From NCBI GenBank assembly GCA_023213315.1, contig JAKCPI010007844.1:43486-107485 (forward strand): a stretch of 64,000 nt of DNA, in the 5' to 3' direction. The notes under the pieces are model-generated. The model saw nothing but the letters and a program-made list of their open reading frames with translations. It searched no databases and was not told the origin of the DNA. Source of the stretch: Euborellia annulipes. Lineage: Eukaryota > Arthropoda > Insecta > Dermaptera > Anisolabididae. The stretch's first letter is position 1. Each line of letters opens with the position of its first letter. Below, piece by piece: positions 45,001 to 54,486 of this stretch. The translations under genes were made by a program, and so were the position numbers.

Positions 45001-48000
45001 TTCTAATTATCTCTTGATCTTAAATTTTTTTTTTTTTAGAAAAGAAATTCATATCTCCAACGGAAGTTTAGTGGCTTAAATCAATAGATAAACAACCAGC
45101 AATTAAAGATCATTTAGAGATAAAAAATTTTTTGAGAGAAACGATTAAAAAGGTACCAATGATGAAATAAATTTTTTATTTACTTTCTCTTACCCATATG
45201 TATATATGTTAATATACATATATAGAGAGGAAGTATTGGATTCATGTCAAAAGATTTTGATGGATATACACGTTTTGAGGTCCCCTGAATCCAAAAAAAT
45301 GTTTTTCGCGACATGGTTGTGTGGTCTGTCTGGTTAAATTTAAAGCCATGAAGGAATTGAGCTAGGAAGATGAAATTTTATATTTAAGATAGGCACCCCT
45401 CTAGGCCGTGAAAATAAGCTTTTTTTTTTGGAATGGGTGCATAAGGTCCGAAGACCTATAATGACCAGTAGTCACATGCAGTCAGGAAGAAAATAAAAAC
45501 AAAAGGAGAAGCATAAAAGGGAAACTCAACTGCGGGAACTGAGAAGATGCCTGTTGAGGTTAGACTTGAAAGTTTAATCAAAATCGGCCAAAGAATACTA
45601 GTACTTTACTTATCTACTTTTTCAGTTTTTTTCGATTTTCTCAAAATTCGCTCCTTGATTAAAATTCAAAAATCAATTATTTTTTAGATGTTCTTTAAAA
45701 TGTATATTCTCATTTTGCCATTGAAATGAAGATCACTTTACTCTTGTACTTGAAAGGAAAGATAGGTGAAATGGTTGCCATGGTAACAAAATATAAATAA
45801 ACAAATAGTTTATAAATTTTTCAAATTCAAATGTACCGTATTGTCGGAAACTAAATATATCTCGACACAAAAAAATCTGGTGTGACAAGCACAGTACACA
45901 ACTTTCGATTACCGAAGGTGTGTGTACTTGTGCGTCTGTTCTAGGTTCCAGTTCACCGTGTGGTCGCTGTGTGTCGGAGCGCAGTGATCCGGTGGTGGAC
46001 GGTTAGAGCAAATACCTCGCGGCATGCAGTTCCCCCAGTGACCCGATCCCTCCCTCCTCGTTGTCGTTGTTGCCACTTTGCAGCCGGATTGCCCACTAGT
46101 GAAAGCTGTCCATCAAGGAGCTAATCCTCTGTGGGGAAATGGCCGGATCTCGCGGCTGGGGGCCGCAGAGCGTCGACTAAGAATGAGTTAACAACCACAA
46201 GTTGTCCCCCTAGGGTGGCTCTTATTTTTCGAAGTTGGAAATTTATTCGCGCTACCCCCTAGTTTGGTGCCATTGCCAAAAAAAATAACCTGTGTAAAAT
46301 TTCAGCTCAATCGGATAAGGGGAAAGGGTGCCCCAAGGGCCCAGAAAATCGACAAAAAAATCAGAAATTATTCATTTTATTTATTTATCTTGTTAAATAT
46401 AAATTATATACAAAAAAGTGTTACATAAAAGTTGTAGATCTATAAAAAATGCACATAATAACATCAATCAGTTTTTTATGTACGGCTAACGGTTTCAGAG
46501 AAAACAGCGAAAATCCATTTTTACTTTCTCTTACCTACACATGTAATATATATATGAGAGAGAAAATAATTGGTTTCATGTAATAAATTTGATGTCAAGA
46601 TTTTGATGGATATACACGTTTTGAGATCCCCTGCTCTCTGCAACTTTTATATAAAACTTTTTTGTATATAATTTATATTTAACAAGATAAATAAATAAAA
46701 TGAATAGTTTCTGATTTTTTGTCGATTTTCAGGACCTTTGGGGCACCCTTTCCCCTTATCCGATTGAGCTGAAATTTTACACAGGTTATTTTTTTTGGCA
46801 ATGGCACCAAACTAGGGGGTAGCGTCAAAAAAAATCTCAAAAAAATTTTCCCCAGGAGTAGCTAAGAGCCACCCTATTGTCCCCCTTTCAAATGTAATTG
46901 TTTGATTGGCATAGGAGTAAACTATACATTGTTGATAACCATGGTAGTTCGATGGTAGTGTTCGATTTCGCTTTTATTTAAGCATCACAAACCTTATTTG
47001 AAATACATTAAAAAAATGTTTCTTTCTCTGTTTTTTTCATGTATTTCCAGTAAGACCTGAAGATGCTTATATAAAAGGGAAATAGATTCCCTAAAAATTA
47101 TATACAAATACAATTGATTCAATTTATTTGCCGGTGCTGAATTATTCATTATTACTTTAATAACAATTAGTTCAATTATTCAATTTGCATTTAGCCAAAT
47201 TAGCCCACGGGGCTTGGAGTGGTTGGTGGGGGGTCTCCCTCCTCTACCGACCCCCGGGGTTCGGGCCCCGGCCGCCCGCTAAATTTTTTTTTTGGGTTTT
47301 GGGAACCCAATACCTTTTATAAGAGCCCCCCCCCCCCTTAATATTTATAATAATTAATAAAAAATGTTTTATTCTTAAATGGCCTGAGTTGCCTGGAAGA
47401 CAGAATGGAGTGAGGGGGGTGGGGGGGGTGGGGGTGAGAAAAAGAAAAAGAGTGTGTTTTTTTATTAAAAAAAAAAAAAAAATAAGGCCAAATTAAAATA
47501 AAGCTTTTTATTGTATAAATTAAATTAAAATGAAATTTTCGAAAATTATTCACCTAATCATGAATGCAATTATTAATAGAATTAATACTTCTTCTGTTCT
47601 GGTCCCATTCCCTCGCTGCGGGGTTCGGCGGACCTCACTCTATTCCTCCAACCCTATCATGCGTTTTTGCGACCGGAAGGAGAAGGAGAGACCTGACCGT
47701 CGCACGGTCAGACGCCTGTTGAAAATAGGAAGGAAGAGACAGACATACAAAGAACTGAAGGACTGCCTGTCCCAGCTCGGGCAGCTCTTGGTCGCCATCC
47801 ACGTACCCACAAGATGTGGGCCCCTGAGCGATCAATAGAATTATTATTAATACATTTTTCCTAATTATCTTTTAATTTTTCTTTTCGAATTTTTGGTATC
47901 TTAAGCCATAAAGACTATAAATATCCAGACACACATTATTTATGCCATTTGGCATCCAAATGATTTAAATAAATATTCATCGGGCTGCGATCCATTGATT

Positions 48001-48252
48001 GATATTCGTCAAAATCTCTAAGCTCTCGGTCAATGGAGGGGATCTTTTGATAAAAAATGAAAAAAAGTAGTAGTATAAGATTATTTTTGAGAATAGTTTA
48101 AATTTCTGATTAATCTTTTTCTCTCTCTATCTGAGGTCGGTGTCCGATGACTTGGGATGGCTGGCAATGTTGGGAATCAGCTCCTGCGGGAACCGTACAG
48201 GAGAAACTCTGCCAAGATCATATGTATGTAGAACAAGGACCGGCATGTCAAC
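38933..48252 (+). CDS. Class B (secretin-family) GPCR, ectodomain exons only, partial
   Basis: Four exons on the plus strand (38933-39021, 39149-39305, 41406-41571, 48136-48252) link with compatible phases (0/2, 2/0, 0/1, 1/1) and GT/AG borders. The last is a typical hormone-receptor (HRM) module: CPMTWDGWQCWESAPAGT followed by paired cysteines. Class B receptors bind peptide hormones through this extracellular domain and signal through Gs. In arthropods the relatives are diuretic hormone, calcitonin-like and PDF receptors; the WDGWxCW wording is closest to the calcitonin-like (DH31/hector) group, but I cannot decide between them. Two N-glycosylation sequons (NFT, NET) fit an extracellular chain. 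The signal peptide, remaining HRM and seven helices are not in the window; the long introns hold many transposons. The link of exons 1-2 to the HRM exon is inference from phase. Confidence 0.62.
39149..39305 (+). CDS. Receptor ectodomain exon B (function unrecognised)
   Basis: Acceptor TTTAG|GGATTT, donor AAA|GTAAGT. Encodes (R)DFSPLPNKVFEHYGGYGCYN then FGVPARFNENRLKIVSCRLT and WNERNFTIPCGK. Three cysteines and an N-F-T sequon suggest an extracellular, disulphide-bonded segment. The frame is open across the A/B junction, which supports the splice. I recognise no domain. Confidence 0.5.
40434..40484 (+). ncRNA. Hammerhead ribozyme, best copy in window
   Basis: Stem I strands GCTTCAGCC and GGCTTGAAGC pair with a single bulge. 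They enclose the core CTGATGA (40443-40449), a stem II GGTC/GACC with an 8-base loop, and GAAAC-GTC (40467-40474). Read as a hammerhead, A15.1-U16.1 and C15.2-G16.2 make a two-pair helix III and cleavage would follow the GTC. One extra U sits between CTGATGA and stem II. Hammerheads with such a vestigial helix III are known from Penelope-like retroelements; activity here is inference. Confidence 0.7.
40757..40850. repeat. Solo right hairpin of the hairpin-ended repeat
   Basis: AAAAAATCTGGTGTGGCAAG, CACAACTTTCGGATTACCGA, CCAGTCACACCAGATTTTTT; no other part of the element present. Confidence 0.72.
41406..41571 (+). CDS. Receptor ectodomain exon C, leading into the HRM module
   Basis: A strong pyrimidine tract and TTTTAAG acceptor at 41405 start a phase-0 frame encoding TTSGNIILFTKKYEYEIAST then FRSDTEMRKYRNCYFQSRIC and CNAMKNETTVNLD plus the first base of Gly; donor GATG|GTAAGTAAG. 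A C-x5-CC arrangement and an NET sequon precede the HRM. Its phase-1 end fits exon D exactly (G|GT gives Gly, then RCPMTW). Confidence 0.6.
41572..42389. other. Receptor intron, unassigned part
   Basis: Nothing recognised. Confidence 0.4.
42390..42630. mobile_element. hAT MITE with perfect 8-bp duplication
   Basis: CAGAGGCGTATATA and TATATACACCCCTG are inverted; AGTATAGT flanks both sides (42382-42389, 42631-42638). 241 bases. Confidence 0.82.
42639..43190. other. Unassigned
   Basis: Less AT-rich around 42840-43030 but no exon or element recognised. Confidence 0.4.
43484..43530 (-). ncRNA. Hammerhead-like motif with altered helix III
   Basis: Minus strand: TTGG, CTGAAGA, stem II GGCTG...CGGCC, GAAAT-ATC, CCAA. 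Relative to other copies C15.2-G16.2 has become T-A, which keeps the pair. Stem I TTGG/CCAA pairs fully. Confidence 0.52.
43555..43602 (+). ncRNA. Hammerhead-like motif, opposite arm
   Basis: Plus strand: CTGAAGA, stem II GGCTG...CGGCC, GAAAT-ATC, then CCAAAG pairing partly with the upstream CTTGA. Arms of the fold-back at 43424-43667 are nearly identical, so insertion is recent. Confidence 0.5.
44141..45175. other. Unassigned with decayed hAT
   Basis: 44263-44548 (GGCGGATACAAGAGG...TTCTGGATCCGATCTTG) looks like a decayed hAT interrupted by a right-hairpin fragment of the hairpin-ended repeat (44422-44508). Remainder unassigned. Confidence 0.45.
45176..45920 (+). mobile_element. Hairpin-ended repeat with a 155-base insert
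   Basis: Left hairpin at 45180; unrelated insert ~45420-45573 (GGAATGGGTGCATAAGGTCC...); resumes with TTTAATCAAAATCGGCC; stops inside the right hairpin at CGATTACCGAAGGT, the same motif as 29622-30275. Confidence 0.8.
45921..46200. other. GC-rich island, unrecognised
   Basis: A ~280-base block of much higher G+C (CGTGTGGTCGCTGTGTGTCG, ATGGCCGGATCTCGCGGCTG). It resembles the untranslated or coding 5' part of a retroelement but has no usable frame. Begins exactly where the hairpin-ended repeat stops. Confidence 0.4.
46204..46885. repeat. Inverted repeat with hairpin-ended fragment in its loop
   Basis: Arms 46204-46435 and 46646-46885 share CCCCCTAGTTTGGTGCCATT, GCTCAATCGGATAAGGGGAA and inverses. 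The loop holds a left fragment of the hairpin-ended repeat (46519-46635). Confidence 0.75.
47204..47483 (+). mobile_element. Diverged SINE family 1, GC-shifted
   Basis: GCCCACGGGGCTTGGAGTGG, GGGGTTCGGGCCCCGG, AATGGCCTGAGTTGCC, A run. GCCAAATTA before and after is the target duplication. Unusual C/G-rich drift in head and tail. 46886-47203 is unassigned. Confidence 0.68.
47530..47838 (+). CDS. Open frame in a GC-rich island, function unknown
   Basis: Bases ~47590-47836 are strikingly richer in G+C than their surroundings and are open on the plus strand (CGVRRTSLYSSNPIMRFCDR, then KEKERPDRRTVRRLLKIGRK and RQTYKELKDCLSQL) and partly on the minus strand. The predicted segment is basic and helical. 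I recognise no family. It lies in the intron between receptor exons C and D, just right of a SINE tail. It could be a transposon gene fragment, a processed fragment or a CpG-rich non-coding piece. Confidence 0.22.
   Translation: MKFSKIIHLIMNAIINRINTSSVLVPFPRCGVRRTSLYSSNPIMRFCDRKEKERPDRRTVRRLLKIGRKRQTYKELKDCLSQLGQLLVAIHVPTRCGPLSDQ
48136..48252 (+). CDS. HRM (hormone receptor) exon of a class B GPCR
   Basis: Acceptor CTGAG|GT, donor CAAC|GTAAGA. Encodes (G)RCPMTWDGWQCWESAPAGTV then QEKLCQDHMYVEQGPACQ. The order Cys, W-D-G-W, C-W, P-A-G, Cys is the diagnostic core of the peptide-binding ectodomain of secretin-family receptors; the Asp, Trp and Pro/Gly positions are structurally essential. The next exon should supply the last two HRM cysteines and an NxT/S site, but I find no such exon in the remaining 15.7 kb of plus strand. 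Confidence 0.82.
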
Positions 48253-48650
48253 GTAAGACCTTCTTATATTTCTATTGTTTTTATATAGCTTATCATTTTT
48301 TTATTCGAATCATATTATATTAGAGAATATTTAGAGGATCTTAATATTAATCTCGTTCTCTCGTTTCACTCGTCAAGATAACTATTCCCACCTCTGTTCT
48401 TTTAAAAGGAATTAATCTAAGCATGTAGATTATTCATTGATGATGACTATGATATCCTTTCTGGAAAAGGAGATCTATTTGCCTTGTTAGAGATAACAAA
48501 AGCCTGCCTTCGGCATTATTGAAGGATGAACCCCATAAAGATTATTCATTAAGCATTAATCTAAGAATTTTTTCATAAAATAATTTGAGTGGCGGTAAAA
48601 AAAAAACAATTTAATTTTAATAAACAATCTTAATTAAGAAATAACTTGCA
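48253..48650. other. Unassigned
   Basis: Downstream of receptor exon D; no further exon seen. Confidence 0.4.
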
Positions 48651-48658
48651 ATTTTTAG

Positions 48659-48974
48659 TAGGAACCGACCGAATATTCGGTTTCGGTTACGATTTCGGCC
48701 AGTTTCGGCCAAAAATCCTGGTTTCGGCCAAAAAGTAGCCCAAACCTGGGTCTGAAAAGATGGCATGAGACTCAAATGATTTGCGCTTGAGGGAGAAAAA
48801 AAATTTAGTCTCCCTAAAAAAAGGTAAAATTATTTTCACGGGAGGGGAAAAAAAATTTCAAAAAAAAAAGGTAAATTGATATGAATTTTTTATAGTAAAT
48901 ACAAGTTTCGGGCGAAACTAAGATGGAGGTCGAATATTCGTTTTCGGCTGAAAATCTTTTTCGGTCGGACCATA
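48659..48974. mobile_element. hAT MITE rich in TTTCGGCC, copy 1
   Basis: TAGGAACCGACCGAATATTC and TTTTCGGTCGGACCATA ends; perfect duplication ATTTTTAG (48651-48658, 48975-48982). Interior repeats GTTTCGGCC. Confidence 0.83.
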
Positions 48975-49008
48975 ATTTTTAGTTATTTATGTCAGATATT
49001 ATTAATAT

Positions 49009-49361
49009 TAGGACCGACCGAATATTCGGTTTTGGCCAGTTTCGGCCAAAAATCCTGGTTTCGGTTTCGGCCGGCCGAAACCTGAGTCTGAAAAGATGGG
49101 ATGAGACTCGAATGAAAAAAAAAGGTCAAATTATTTGCACTTGAAGGAGAAAAAAATTTAGTCTCCCTAAAAAAGGTAAAATGCTTTTCCCCGGAGGGGG
49201 AAAAAACTTTCCGCAGAAAAAAATTTCAAAAAAAAAAAAAAAGGTAAAATGATATAAATTTTTTATAGAAAATACAAGTTTCGGTTTCGGCCGAAACTAA
49301 CATTAAGATTGAGGCCGAATATTCGGTTTCGGTTGAAAATCTTGTTTCGGTCGGACCTCTT
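49009..49361. mobile_element. hAT MITE rich in TTTCGGCC, copy 2
   Basis: TAGGACCGACCGAATATTCG...GTTTCGGTCGGACCTC; close relative of the preceding copy. The target duplication is not clear in the AT-rich flank, which is followed by a TTA microsatellite. Confidence 0.7.
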
Positions 49362-49476
49362 ATTATTATGTTATTATTATTATTATTATTTTTTTTTTTT
49401 TTTTGTTTAAATAAAAACAAAAATTTTTAATTTAATTTTTAATGGAACAAAGAAAATAAGCACTCTTTGTCTTGTT

Positions 49477-50545
49477 CAGTGGCGTACCGAGGGGGGGGGG
49501 CGAGGGGGGCGGTCCGCCCCAGGCCCCGAGCCGGCATAGGCCCCCATATATTTATAAAAAAAAAAATTTAATGAAAATTTCCCTTTGAGAGGCCCCGGGG
49601 CCCTTGGGGCACAAGTAAAAACCAAATTTAATGAAAATTTCTCTTTGAAAGGCCCCGGGGCCTTCAGGGCTCAAGTATAAATGGGAAAATTTAGATAAAA
49701 AAAGAAAATTTAATAAAATTTCACTTTGAGAGGCCCTGGGGCCCTCAGGGCTCAAATAAAAACAAAATTTAATGAAAATTTCCCTTTGAGAGGGCCCCGG
49801 GGCCCTCAGGGCTCAAGTATAAATGGGAAAATTTAGATAAAAAAAGAAAATTTAATAAAAATTTCACTTTGAGAGGCCCTGGGGCCCTCAGGGCTCAAAT
49901 AAAAACAAAATTTAATGAAAATTTCCCTTTGAGAGGCCCCGGGGCCCTCAGGGCTCAAGTAAAAATGGGAAAATTTAGATAAAAAAAAGAAAATTTAATG
50001 AAAATTTCTCTTTGAGAGGCCCTGGGGCCCTCAGGGCTCAAGTAAAAACAAAATTTAATAAAAATTTCCCTTTGAGAAGCCCCGGGGCCCTCAGGGCTCA
50101 AATAAAAACAAAATTTAATGAAAATTTCTCTTTGAAAGGCCCCGGGGCCCTCAGGGCTCAAATAAAAACAAAATTTAATGAAAATTTCTCTTTGAGAGGC
50201 CCCGAGGCCCTCAGGGCTCATGTAAAAACAAAATTTAATAAAAATTTCTCTTTGAGAGGCCCCGGGGCCCTTGGGGCTCAAGTAAAAACAAAATTTAATA
50301 AAAATTTCCCTTTGAGAGGCCCCGGGGCCCTCAGGGCTCAAGTAAAAACAAAATTTAATAAAAATTTCCCTTTTAGAGGCCCCGGGGCCCTTGGGGTTCA
50401 GGGATATACGGTATTTTAAAAATACTTTTTGTGTATGGAGGAGAGGGATATTTAAAGATGAGCACTCCCCCCAAAAAAAAAATTCAATATAAGGCCCCCT
50501 CTTCTAGTGCCGCCCCAGGCCCCCAACTGCCTCGGTACGCCTCTG
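49477..50545. mobile_element. hAT-type element containing a 60-bp minisatellite
   Basis: CAGTGGCGTACCGAGG and CCTCGGTACGCCTCTG are inverted; GTCTTGTT flanks both sides (49469-49476, 50546-50553). Almost the whole body (49556-50400) is the minisatellite. No transposase. Confidence 0.86.
49556..50400. repeat. 60-bp minisatellite
   Basis: About 13-14 units of 60 bases (AAAAACAAAATTTAATGAAA, ATTTCCCTTTGAGAGGCCCC, GGGGCCCTCAGGGCTCAAGT), some with an extra GGGAAAATTTAGATAAAAAA segment. As 60 is divisible by three, long frames stay open on both strands (49955-50341 and 50012-50419); these are repeat artefacts, not genes. Confidence 0.9.
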
Positions 50546-50553
50546 GTCTTGTT

Positions 50554-51066
50554 ATTTGCTTAAATGTGTATGACCTGCTACTTTTACAATTACGAATACA
50601 AAAATATTTTCGTAAAATTATCAAGTCGCTTTTATTTTTAAAATGTTGGTAATTATTAAAATTAGAACGCTTGTTATTAATTTAATCTAATGGAATTTAG
50701 TAGAGGAATGACTAATGAGGACAAGTGGGTAAGGATGCTGAGGGGCTAGGAGCCAGATGTTGACAAGGGAGCTTGTGCTTTATATGCACCATGTGGCTCA
50801 GGCAGCATGATGCTAATGAATTTTTTTTTTTTTTTGTTACTCTACTACATAATTGATTATTTATAATTATAGTTTAGAATTTGAAATTTTTTTTTTTAAG
50901 CTTGTAATATAATGAAATCATTTAATTCAAATCAAAGAATTGTACATAAATTCTCCATTTATCGTAATTTATAATATGATACCAAAATTCAATTAATACG
51001 CTCCAGGGGAGTTTATATTAATTTTTTGTTTTTTACTTTTTGTCAATAGATATTTCCAGAAATATA
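50554..51066. other. Unassigned
   Basis: Includes a less AT-rich block at 50690-50820 with no recognisable content. Confidence 0.4.
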
Positions 51067-51355
51067 TAAAATCTCTGCAAAAAACATCGGAGATGCAAAA
51101 AGGGGCGCCTCGCATTATTTTTGCCCAGCGTCGAGGTGAAATCAAAAAAATGCGCCTCGCTTTTCTGATTTATATAAAAGCGAGGATATATGAAACAAAT
51201 AAAATTCTGTAGGGGTTTTATTTAAGTGAAAATATTTCCTCGCTTTTATATAAATCAGAAAAGCGAGGCGCATTTTTTTGATTTCACCTCGACGCTGGGC
51301 AAAAATAATGCGAGGCGCCCCTTTTTGCATCTCCGATGTTTTTGGCTGAGATATA
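51067..51355. mobile_element. Fold-back MITE, copy 1
   Basis: ACATCGGAGATGCAAAAAGG, GGCGCCTCGCATTATTTTTG, TCTGATTTATATAAAAGCGA and exact inverses around a 60-base centre. Second copy at 63793-64000. Confidence 0.82.
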
Positions 51356-51882
51356 TATTATAGGTATATACTTTTGAAAATTTTCAAAGGGAGGCCTCTA
51401 TCTCCTTCCCCCCCCCCAACCCCCTTTAAGCTTATATACGCTCAATATTTAAAAATATTCTAAATACTGAATGATCATGTATTTTTGTGTTGTTTTTCAT
51501 GGGAACAATTATCGTAACAATCGAAGTATTTGTGCATTTTTTTTTATTTAAATAATACAGCATAAGAGGATCTAGGTCCTAGAATGCTGATGACCATTCG
51601 ATTAAGACACACACGAAATTTTTTAATTTAAATAATTATAAGAATTTATGTTTCTGAAAACATTTGTCTCAGCATAAATCTTAAATGATAAGATAAGAAA
51701 ATACGCTATCACAGGATAAACGTGCGAACGGGAGTTTAGATTAATAATCTATTATTTGTTCAAAGAAATTCTTTTATTCGATTTTCCTAAATAGAGTTGA
51801 CTAAGTGAAAAGAGATCATAGGGTTTTTGATAGTCTTCTAAAACATGATGTTTTATCTAGGCTAATAAATACGACATACATT
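51356..51882. other. Unassigned
   Basis: Nothing recognised. Confidence 0.4.
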
Positions 51883-52456
51883 TAGTTTCTGACAGTACTA
51901 GTACGGTACATTCGATTTTCAAGATGTAAAATTTATATGTGAAAATATTTATATTTTGTTACTAAGGCAACCATTTCTCTTATCTTTCCTATGAAGCACA
52001 AGAGTAGAGTGTGCTTCAAACAATTTTGAGGGAAAAACGAGAATATACATTTGAAAGAGCATCTAAAAAATAATTGATTTTTGAATTTTAATCAAAATCG
52101 TTAGAGCGAATTTTGAGAAAATTGAAAAAACTGAAAAACTACATCAGTAAAGTACTAATACTCTTTGGCCGATTTTGTTCAAAAGCTTCATGTCACGTCC
52201 CAAGGGGGTGCCTAACTTAAATATAAAATTTCAACCTCCTAACTTTTTCCGTTCTTGAGATATTTTGTTCACATACACACACACACACACAGACCATGTC
52301 GAGGAAACCACTTTTTTGGATTCAGGGGAAACGTGTATATCCATTAAAATCTCGACATCGAAATTTTGACATGAATCCAGTACATTCTTTCCCTCTCTAT
52401 ATAACATATATATTAACATATATAGGCCTATAGAGGTAAGAGAAAGTAAAAATATT
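51883..52456 (-). mobile_element. Hairpin-ended repeat lacking the right hairpin
   Basis: From ATTTAGTTTCTGACAGTACT through the CA microsatellite to GAGGTAAGAGAAAGTAAAAA. A short deletion in the GGATTCAGGGGA region. Confidence 0.82.
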
Positions 52457-53283
52457 GCGGCGTTTTCTGAAAGTAACGAAAAGATAGAACTTTCTTTCTA
52501 TGGTGTTTCAAAAGAAAGGGCAATAGTAATTTGTTAGCTTGCCAGAAGTAAATATACAGTAGAAGTTAATTTACTGAAAGGAAATAAAGAAAGTTGAAGA
52601 GGTGCTAAAAGTAATTGTTTGTTTGAAGAATAACAAGCCAATTGATTCATGATTCAGTAGATTTTTCTATTAATTTTCTAAAGTACTTATTCATTTTAGA
52701 AATTTACTTAGCATGCATGATTTGTTTTAGAGACTCTTGATTGAAAAAAAAAAATCATTGGTCATATCGACTTCCACCCTTTCTAGAAAAAAATAAACTA
52801 ATTTCTGCAATCCATATCTGTGACCAAAGGCCAGAAGAGGGTAGTGAGTGAGATAAATTTAACTACGGTTCAATAAACTGAATAAAATAAATTTATTTTA
52901 TATAAACTTTCAATTATAAATATCAGAAATCCTCTCATTTATAAATTTAAAAACATCGATAATTGAAGTTTATTAAAGGCTGAATGTTAAGTTTGTCAAA
53001 AAATAGAGTTTTGATCTTTTTCAATAGGGGGGGGGGATTATGAGATAAGGATTCATTCCTCTCCAAGTACGAAATGAAATGAAACCGCCGGGTTGTCTGC
53101 TAAAAGGAGGATGTTCTCACTTGGTTTACTCCCAAGAAGGAATGAATAATGAAGGCAACACCGCCTACTTTAAGGGGCTCTAAACTTTCTGTTCCATCAA
53201 CTTATCACAAGGCAAGTAATAGGCACTTGACATGATCACTAACGAGAGCGGTTTAGACCAAGTGAATGAGTATTAAAAAAAAC
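52457..53283. other. Unassigned
   Basis: 52790-53240 is less AT-rich but I recognise nothing in it. Confidence 0.4.
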
Positions 53284-53346
53284 TTCGAATTTTTGACATG
53301 AATCCAATACTTTCTCTCTATATATTTCATAGAGAAAGTAAAAATA
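53284..53346 (-). repeat. Left-end fragment of the hairpin-ended repeat
   Basis: AATTTTTGACATGAATCCAA, TACTTTCTCTC and AGAGAAAGTAAAAATA only. Confidence 0.7.
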
Positions 53347-53914
53347 AATGGAATGGGAACACAAACACCACTTATATATTAGATACTCAAATATAACAAA
53401 AAATAAAATATAAAATTAGGCCTAATATAACAAAAATTAATCGAATTCAAAAAAATCTGGGGTGACTGGTCCCACAGCACACACCTTAGCAGCGCCGGAT
53501 TGGGAAGTCACAGCGGCCCGGGAAAATTCTAGCTCGACCGGCCTCATCTATAGTATATTATATATTATAATCGCGGAGTGTCCGTCTGTCCGTCCATCTG
53601 TCACACTTTTTGACCAACTTCCCGTTGGAATTTTGAAACGAAATTTTGCCGTCTTAAAGAGGACTTTGTGGGCGAGAGTCTGCCGTAGGAGGGCCCGAGC
53701 TAGCTGAGGGGGTCCAGGAGGGCGTAGCCCTCCTCTCCAGACACGAAGCCCGCCCAAAGGCGAGAGTCCCACGGCGGGAGGTCCAGGAGGGCGAAAAACA
53801 AAACGCAAAAAAGTAAAATTGAATAATATTGTATATAACAATTTAACTAAAACTGTTCTTTGACTGACTGGATTAGACTGTGGCAATTTAAGTATCCAAA
53901 TTTTAATTTCATTT

Positions 53915-54056
53915 AAGGCCATTTAGACCCCGCCTCTATTTATTTCAGTTGGATTGGTAGCCAATCTAATTGAAATAAATTTTTGTCTTAGGAGACGGTA
54001 TGCGAACCCTCTTTGGAATCATAATTCAATGCTCTACCTCTGAGCCATAGTCTGAG
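53915..54056 (-). mobile_element. SINE family 2, full copy
   Basis: Minus strand: TGGCTCAGAGGTAGAGCA (A-box region), GGGTTCGCATACC (B box), then ATTTCAATTAGATTGGCTAC, AAATAGAGGCGGGGTCTAAA. This shows the family 2 tails elsewhere belong to a separate tRNA-derived SINE. Confidence 0.75.
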
Positions 54057-54129
54057 GTTAGTCAATTTATTCATCTTTTGATACTTTTTTAAGTGAGATA
54101 ATTCTATTTATAATTTAAGGCAAAATTTT

Positions 54130-54394
54130 TTTTTTTTTTTATGAATAAAAACATTCACACTTTTTTCTCAATCACTCTCCCATTCACACACACACATTCA
54201 TACAGTCTTTTCGGCAACTTAGGCCATTTAAGACTTTGATGATAACCGTTATGAATATATATTATTTAGGGTCCAGGCATTCTTATTTAAGCCATCTGGT
54301 ATCCAAATGGCTTAAATAAAATCATCGGACTGCCTGGGGTCCGAACCCGGTATACGAGGTTAGCACGCTAACCTCTACACCATGCCCCGAGGGC
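54130..54394 (-). mobile_element. SINE family 1, full copy
   Basis: T run, CACTTTTTTCTCAATCACTC-type tail, AGTCTTTTCGGCAACTTAGG, AAATCATCGGACTGCCTGGG, short deletion at the B box, TTAGCACGCTAACCTCTACA. Confidence 0.78.
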
Positions 54395-54486
54395 CAAAAA
54401 AATTTACTTTTTCCATAATACACAAAAAAAAAAAAACATTAAAATTTGATTTTTTTAAAATAAAAATTAATATTTTATAGAACATA

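Noticed and set aside
47204..47483. GC-rich block as a CpG-island promoter
   Set aside because: Head, tail and target duplication identify it as a diverged SINE.
49955..50419. Long open frames of 128 and 135 codons
   Set aside because: Both strands are open only because the minisatellite period (60) is divisible by three.
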